Source: Chryseobacterium sp. HSC-36S06 (GTDB lineage: Bacteria; Bacteroidota; Bacteroidia; Flavobacteriales; Weeksellaceae). From it: a stretch of DNA of 64,000 bases. A program made the position numbers and the translations under genes. The stretch lies in NCBI RefSeq assembly GCF_024171485.1, contig NZ_JALJZX010000001.1, forward strand, positions 558,001-622,000, given 5' to 3'. Under the pieces are notes generated by a model, which saw nothing but the letters and a program-made list of their open reading frames with translations, was not told the origin of the DNA and did not search any database. Shown here one piece after another: positions 59,503-64,000 of this stretch; the stretch's first letter is position 1, and every line of letters starts with the position of its first letter.

Positions 59503-62061
59503 ATGTCAAAAAATTTAGTCATTGTAGAGTCGCCGGCGAAAGCAAAAACCATTCAGAAGTACCTGGGAAAGGATTTCGAAGTGAAATCCAGTTTCGGACA
59601 CATCCGCGATTTACCCAAAAAAGGAATGGGGATTGATTTGTCAACATTCACCCCGGATTACGAAGTTTCTCCAGATAAAAAGAAACTCGTTACCGAACTG
59701 AAAGCCGCAGTGAAGAAAGCCGATATGGTTTGGCTTGCTTCCGATGAGGACAGGGAAGGTGAAGCTATTGCATGGCATCTTGCAGAGGAACTGAAATTAA
59801 AAGACGACAACACGAAACGTATTGTATTTCATGAGATTACAAAAAATGCAATCCTGAAAGCAATAGAAAACCCCCGTAAAATTGACCAGAATCTGGTAAA
59901 CGCGCAGCAGGCAAGAAGAATTCTTGACCGTATCGTAGGTTTCGAAATGTCACCTGTGCTGTGGAAAAAAGTGAAAACAGGACTTTCTGCAGGTCGTGTG
60001 CAGTCTGTAGCTGTGCGGCTGGTTGTAGAAAGAGAACTCGAGATAAGAGGTTTTCAGCCTAAATCAGCATTTAAGGTAGAGGGCGTTTTCCTTAATAATA
60101 ACAAGCAGGAAATTTCTGCGAAACTTAAAAAAGACTTTGCTAAAGAGAGCGATGCCGAAGATTTCCTGAATCTCTCCCAGAACACAGAATTTAAAGTTCT
60201 GAATGTGGAAAAAAAACCTGGAACCCGTACTGCTTCAGCGCCATTCACCACTTCAACTTTGCAGCAGGAAGCGAGTAACCGTTTGGGTTATGGTGTAACT
60301 GCGACAATGCGGGTAGCGCAAAGGTTATACGAAGAAGGTTTTATTACTTATATGAGAACCGATTCCGTAAATCTTTCTCAGGAAGCCATCAATGGCGCAA
60401 AATCTCAGATTATATCTGAATTTGGTGATCAATATTCCAATCCGCGTAATTATACGACGAAATCCGCGTCAGCCCAGGAAGCCCACGAAGCTATCCGCCC
60501 GACAGATTTTTCTGTAAAGAGAATCGGCGATGAGCAGCTTAATAAACTGTACCAGTTAATTTATAAAAGAACTTTGGCAAGTCAGATGACGAATGCCAAA
60601 ATCGAAAAAACGGTGATCGAGATCGGTAATCCGAAACTTCCGCAGCATTTCGAAGCGCAGGGCGAGGTTATTGTTTTTGACGGTTTCCTTAAAGTGTACG
60701 GAATCACAAAGACCGATGAAGATGACGAAGAAAACAATGAAAAGTTATTACCTAAAGTTTCGGTAGGAGAACTCCTGGATTATAAGAAGATAGAAGCCAC
60801 CGAAAAATTCACAAAACCCGCTGCAAGATACACCGAAGCAGGCCTGGTGAAAAAACTGGAGGAATTGGGCATCGGAAGACCTTCAACCTACGCGCCAACC
60901 ATCCAGACCATTCAGAACCGCGAATATGTAGATAAACGTGAGATTCTTCCGCAGGAACGAGAAATTCTCAAGATGTCTCTCAGTAAAAAAGAGCTCAAAA
61001 AAGAAATCTTAACAGAAAAATTCGGCGGTGATAAAAATAAATTTGTCCCAACCGATATTGGTGAAGTGGTAAATGATTTCCTGACGCAGAATTTTGCTGA
61101 AATTTTAGACTTCGGATTTACGGCAAAAGTAGAGCAGGATTTTGATGAAATAGCCAGCGGATCAGAAAAGTGGAAAGAGGTTTTACAGAGCTTTTACAAA
61201 GATTTCCATCCTAAAATTGCTGATGTAGAAGAAAATGCTGACCGCGCAAACGGAGAAAGAACACTTGGTGTTGATCCTAAATCCGGCAAAAATGTAATCA
61301 CAAGAATAGGCAGGTTTGGACCGATGGTTCAGATTGGCGAGCCGGATGACGAGGAAAAACCGATTTTTGCAAGTCTGATGCCTTCGCAGAATATCGCAAC
61401 AATAACGTTAGACGAGGCTTTGGAACTTTTCAAAGTACCTTTTGATTTAAAAGAGTTTGAAGGTCAGTCGGTTACAGTCGGGGTCGGCAGGTTCGGGCCT
61501 TATGTGAAATGGGGCGAAACTTTCATCAGTATTCCACGTGGGGAGGATCCTCTTTCGGTAACTCAGGAACGTGCAGAAGAAATCATTAAAGAAAAAAAGA
61601 TTGCAGATGCACCAATCGCAACTTATAAGGGCGAGCCGGTAACAAAAGGAAGCGGGAGATTTGGACCGTTTATTAAGTATCAATCACTTTTCATCAATGT
61701 TCCGAAGCGGTATGATTTCGAGAATCTTTCTCAAAGCGACATTAACGAACTGATCGATGCAAAGCTGGAAAAAGAAGCAAACCGATATATTCAGCAGTGG
61801 GAAAAAGAGAAAATCTCAATTGAAAACGGGAGATGGGGACCATTTGTTAAATTCGGGAAAGCCATGTTTAAAATTCCGAAAACAAAGAAAGATGAAAAAT
61901 ATAGTGCAGAAGAGCTAGCAGAGGTTTCTTTGGATGAGGTTAAAAAATGGATCACCGCACAGGATAAAAATGCGTTTAAGGAAAAACCTAAAAAAGCGGC
62001 TGCCAAGAAAACTACAGTTAAAAAACCTGCCGCTAAAAAGCCTGTGGCAAAAAAGAAATAA
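59503..62061 (+). CDS. topA: DNA topoisomerase I
   Basis: 852 aa; ATG at 59503, a TTG one codon earlier being ignored. TOPRIM domain with VIVESPAKAKTIQKYLGKDFEVKSSFGHIRDLP and the metal-binding SDEDREGE (about residue 80); active-site Tyr at residue 283 in ITYMRTDSVNLS. The C-terminal third has four GRFGP-type Toprim_C repeats (GRFGPMVQIG, GRFGPYVKWG, GRFGPFIKYQ, GRWGPFVKFG) instead of zinc-finger cysteines, and a Lys/Ala-rich tail (KKAAAKK...KKPVAKKK) that may bind DNA. It relaxes negative supercoils. Terminator at 62082-62110. Confidence 0.96.
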   Translation: MSKNLVIVESPAKAKTIQKYLGKDFEVKSSFGHIRDLPKKGMGIDLSTFTPDYEVSPDKKKLVTELKAAVKKADMVWLASDEDREGEAIAWHLAEELKLKDDNTKRIVFHEITKNAILKAIENPRKIDQNLVNAQQARRILDRIVGFEMSPVLWKKVKTGLSAGRVQSVAVRLVVERELEIRGFQPKSAFKVEGVFLNNNKQEISAKLKKDFAKESDAEDFLNLSQNTEFKVLNVEKKPGTRTASAPFTTSTLQQEASNRLGYGVTATMRVAQRLYEEGFITYMRTDSVNLSQEAINGAKSQIISEFGDQYSNPRNYTTKSASAQEAHEAIRPTDFSVKRIGDEQLNKLYQLIYKRTLASQMTNAKIEKTVIEIGNPKLPQHFEAQGEVIVFDGFLKVYGITKTDEDDEENNEKLLPKVSVGELLDYKKIEATEKFTKPAARYTEAGLVKKLEELGIGRPSTYAPTIQTIQNREYVDKREILPQEREILKMSLSKKELKKEILTEKFGGDKNKFVPTDIGEVVNDFLTQNFAEILDFGFTAKVEQDFDEIASGSEKWKEVLQSFYKDFHPKIADVEENADRANGERTLGVDPKSGKNVITRIGRFGPMVQIGEPDDEEKPIFASLMPSQNIATITLDEALELFKVPFDLKEFEGQSVTVGVGRFGPYVKWGETFISIPRGEDPLSVTQERAEEIIKEKKIADAPIATYKGEPVTKGSGRFGPFIKYQSLFINVPKRYDFENLSQSDINELIDAKLEKEANRYIQQWEKEKISIENGRWGPFVKFGKAMFKIPKTKKDEKYSAEELAEVSLDEVKKWITAQDKNAFKEKPKKAAAKKTTVKKPAAKKPVAKKK

Positions 62062-62081
62062 TTTTCAAAATACTAGAATAT

Positions 62082-62115
62082 AAGACCTGATGATTTATTC
62101 ATCAGGTCTTTTTCT
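62082..62115 (+). terminator. Terminator of topA
   Basis: AAGACCTGATGA (62082-62093) pairs with TCATCAGGTCTT (62099-62110), 5-nt loop, followed by TTTC TTTT. It begins 20 nt after the stop. Confidence 0.93.
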
Positions 62116-62333
62116 TTTAAAACGTAACGGTCACGGCAGTGATCGCCAGAAAGTATCATTTTATAGCAATTTAGCTTTGAAGTATTATCTAATTTACAAG
62201 GCATTGCATATTAATTTTTTATGAGAGAGACAAAATCTTCTGAATCGCTTTCTACGACGGTTTTTATCTCATATATAGTGACTTACATTCGGTGAAAATT
62301 TTATTTCTGAAGGTTTAATTGTGAAAATTTTTA
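62116..62333. other. Non-coding gap after topA
   Basis: About 220 bases between the topA terminator and the next promoter. A/T-rich, with stops in all frames and no long ORF, tRNA shape or strong hairpin that I can see. It may hold upstream control sequence for the secreted-protein gene; nothing specific is supported. Confidence 0.4.
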
Positions 62334-62363
62334 GTTTGAATGTGGATTATATTTATATATTTG
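62334..62363 (+). promoter_or_regulatory. Promoter of the FISUMP-domain gene
   Basis: TTTG (62334-62337), 18-nt spacer, TATATTTG (62356-62363): near-ideal flavobacterial promoter. The transcript would have a leader of about 100 nt before the ATG at 62472, including a small TTACAA/TTGTAA repeat and a T-run near 62459-62467. Confidence 0.75.
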
Positions 62364-62471
62364 CCTCCGCACAGATGAATTTAGGAAAAAAATACTATTA
62401 GGATTAGGAAACACAAACACAAACGATGTTAAAAAAATTTACAAGTTAATCTTTGTAATATTTTTTTATCT

Positions 62472-64000
62472 ATGACAAGACTTCATCTGTTAGTATTTTG
62501 CTTTTTAGCAAATGCTGCGTATTCGCAGTCAGCGAATTACGCTAAAGCTCCCAACAGTTACATTTACGATTTAGAATTAGCCCAGTCAAAAAATTACGGG
62601 GGCATAGAAATTCCCGTTAGAAAAGCTTATGAAATGTGGTCTAATTACGAGTATTTGAAAACCAACGGCTCCTTTACTCCGATTCCTGCCGGAATTCAGT
62701 CCGCTTCAATTTATTGGGAAGATGTTCCGGGACTTGTAGAAAAAGTGAGTATTTCATCTTCTTCCAATCCGGCGGATTCTAAAATCAAGGTAGCTATCAA
62801 TAAAGGCAAAGGCAAGGGTAATGCTGTAATAGCCTTTAAAGTTGACGGAACCATATACTGGAGCTGGCATATTTGGGTAACCGATGATCCACAGAATGGG
62901 GTAGCTTATTATCATGGTACAGAAACTGATATTGATGGAAATCTGATTAGTGTCGAATACATGGACCGGAATTTAGGCGCTGTTACCGATAGTTTTTTGG
63001 GTAACGAGTGGCAGAAATCCGGTGGTTTAATGTATGAATGGGGCAGAAAAGATCCATTTCCGCCTTTAGTTTACAAGGATGCAGATTTCTATGAAGTTTC
63101 CGGCGAAGTAGGAGTTTTGAGACATCGTCAGATCGATCCTGTAAATACGATTCCGGTGCAGGTAAGACCTTTCAATGAAATCGAAAAAAACATAAAATAT
63201 TCGGTCAACAATCCGATTACGTATATTATTAATACTGATGCTACCGGAAACTGGTTTTCGAGCAGCAGATACAAAGTTGCAGGAACAAGTCCCAATTATA
63301 TGACATGGGATTTATGGTCAGATAATGCGAAAGGCGGCAACAGCAACGGAAACAGTTCTAACGCAGCATTGAAGAAAGAAAGCCGCTCTTATGAACTGAA
63401 GTCTGAACTGGATCCATGTCCGAACGGCTGGCGTGTACCATCTTATTACGGCCGCGAAACCCAGAACAATAATTTAGCTTTCTTCGGAAAGCATGACTGG
63501 AATAATGATGATAATGTGGTCGCAAACAGACAGCTTTTTCCCACCTCTGTAAATCCAAGTCTAGACGGGACCAAGGTTTACCCAGGTTTGGGAATGGATT
63601 TCACCAATGCACAGGGAGGAGCCAGAAACTTAGGAGTTGTACCCGTTTCGGGCGGATACGTATATTATCCTAATTCAACTGCACCTAATGCGCCGGTCGG
63701 CATCACATTTCAGGACGAAAATGCCAATGGTGGTCTGTGGAGTGCTACTTATGCCTACGATGGGGCAAGAATATTTTCAATGGTCTCAGATCCTTTCAGG
63801 ACAAATACCAGCGTAGGTCTTCATGCGATTTACAATAACCAGACTAATCCTACCAAATCTGGAAATGCAGTAAAATGTATGAAAGATCCCAATCTTGCAA
63901 AAATCGGTGATTTTCCGACAGAATATTTTGCAAGTTCGAAGGAAAATTATACTGAAGGTTTAGAGAATCCTAACTCTTATGTGGTTGTAAATCAAAGCGA
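62472..64000 (+). CDS. Large secreted FISUMP-domain protein (partial)
   Basis: At least 509 codons, open to the right edge with no stop. Signal peptide MTRLHLLVFCFLANAAYSQ. The body has a Fibrobacter succinogenes major (FISUMP)-type domain: EYMDRNLGA near residue 164, MYEWGRKDPFPP, and DPCPNGWRVPS near residue 314, then GLWSATYAYDGARIFSM. The N-terminal about 120 residues look like Ig/beta-sandwich sequence. A C-terminal T9SS sorting domain is expected but lies outside. It is probably a surface or secreted protein of unknown role. Because it lacks a stop it is easily missed by ORF calling. Confidence 0.82.
   Translation, partial: MTRLHLLVFCFLANAAYSQSANYAKAPNSYIYDLELAQSKNYGGIEIPVRKAYEMWSNYEYLKTNGSFTPIPAGIQSASIYWEDVPGLVEKVSISSSSNPADSKIKVAINKGKGKGNAVIAFKVDGTIYWSWHIWVTDDPQNGVAYYHGTETDIDGNLISVEYMDRNLGAVTDSFLGNEWQKSGGLMYEWGRKDPFPPLVYKDADFYEVSGEVGVLRHRQIDPVNTIPVQVRPFNEIEKNIKYSVNNPITYIINTDATGNWFSSSRYKVAGTSPNYMTWDLWSDNAKGGNSNGNSSNAALKKESRSYELKSELDPCPNGWRVPSYYGRETQNNNLAFFGKHDWNNDDNVVANRQLFPTSVNPSLDGTKVYPGLGMDFTNAQGGARNLGVVPVSGGYVYYPNSTAPNAPVGITFQDENANGGLWSATYAYDGARIFSMVSDPFRTNTSVGLHAIYNNQTNPTKSGNAVKCMKDPNLAKIGDFPTEYFASSKENYTEGLENPNSYVVVNQS

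Noticed and set aside
1-64000. CRISPR arrays, tRNA, rRNA, tmRNA and insertion sequences
   Set aside because: No repeat-spacer pattern, no tRNA-like TTCGA arm in gaps, no long terminal inverted repeats and no transposase frame were seen.

Overview
The window is chromosomal DNA of a Bacteroidota bacterium, most likely family Weeksellaceae (Chryseobacterium/Kaistella-like). This rests on A/T-rich DNA, promoters of the flavobacterial TTG...TAnnTTTG type, almost no Shine-Dalgarno sequences, a type IX secretion (T9SS) sorting signal, a fused CcoN-CcoO oxidase subunit, a cysteine-poor DksA and a TonB-dependent receptor behind a TPP riboswitch. The genus is inferred; no rRNA or tRNA gene was found to test it. 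Most of the content is core genome. No insertion sequence, prophage, CRISPR array or toxin-immunity block was found.

Layout. 1-4.5 kb (minus): folD (cut by the window edge), pgi, lon. 4.7-10.6 kb (plus): a PpiD/SurA-like chaperone, an MCE/MlaD protein, a membrane Fe-S/haem b reductase with its cysteine-rich CCG partner, and a small conserved protein. 10.7-13 kb (minus): aconitase. 13.1-17.3 kb (plus): a DUF2752 protein without a normal start codon, a WG-repeat protein, a TPP riboswitch with its TonB receptor, and a T9SS cargo protein. 17.4-23.2 kb (plus): a membrane-anchored HU-domain protein, thioesterase, 2-hydroxyacid dehydrogenase, two lipoproteins (serine hydrolase and Ig-like) and a haem-binding protein. 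23.2-25.1 kb (minus): a small membrane protein, panB and a Crp/Fnr regulator.

25.2-34.1 kb (plus) is a complete cbb3 oxidase locus: ccoI, ccoS, ccoNO, ccoQ, ccoP, ccoG, fixH and a SafE-like protein. It diverges from the Crp/Fnr gene, and the gap between them holds a candidate operator. Two exported proteins of unknown function follow. 35.7-45.1 kb (minus) holds serS, a lipoprotein, a surface-glycan module (flippase, glutaminase-dead asparagine-synthetase homologue, GT4 glycosyltransferase), an RluA-type synthase, a NUDIX hydrolase, xerD, dCMP deaminase and enoyl-CoA hydratase.

45.2-47.8 kb is a divergent katA/oxyR pair. 48-51.5 kb (plus) has metK behind a SAM-II-like riboswitch, an exported protein, an ECF sigma factor, a 44-aa protein missed by long-ORF calling and a HAD nucleotidase. 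51.5-59.3 kb (minus) has trpS, lspA, two small proteins, dksA, ileS and a LytS-type histidine kinase. 59.5-64 kb (plus) has topA and the start of a large secreted FISUMP-domain protein that runs off the window.

No wholly new multi-gene system stands out. The most interesting signals are regulatory RNA and DNA: the SAM-II-like element with an A/U hairpin that could hide the metK start, the TPP switch with an alternative pairing, symmetric DNA sites in the cbb3 locus, and a gene with no ATG/GTG/TTG start.
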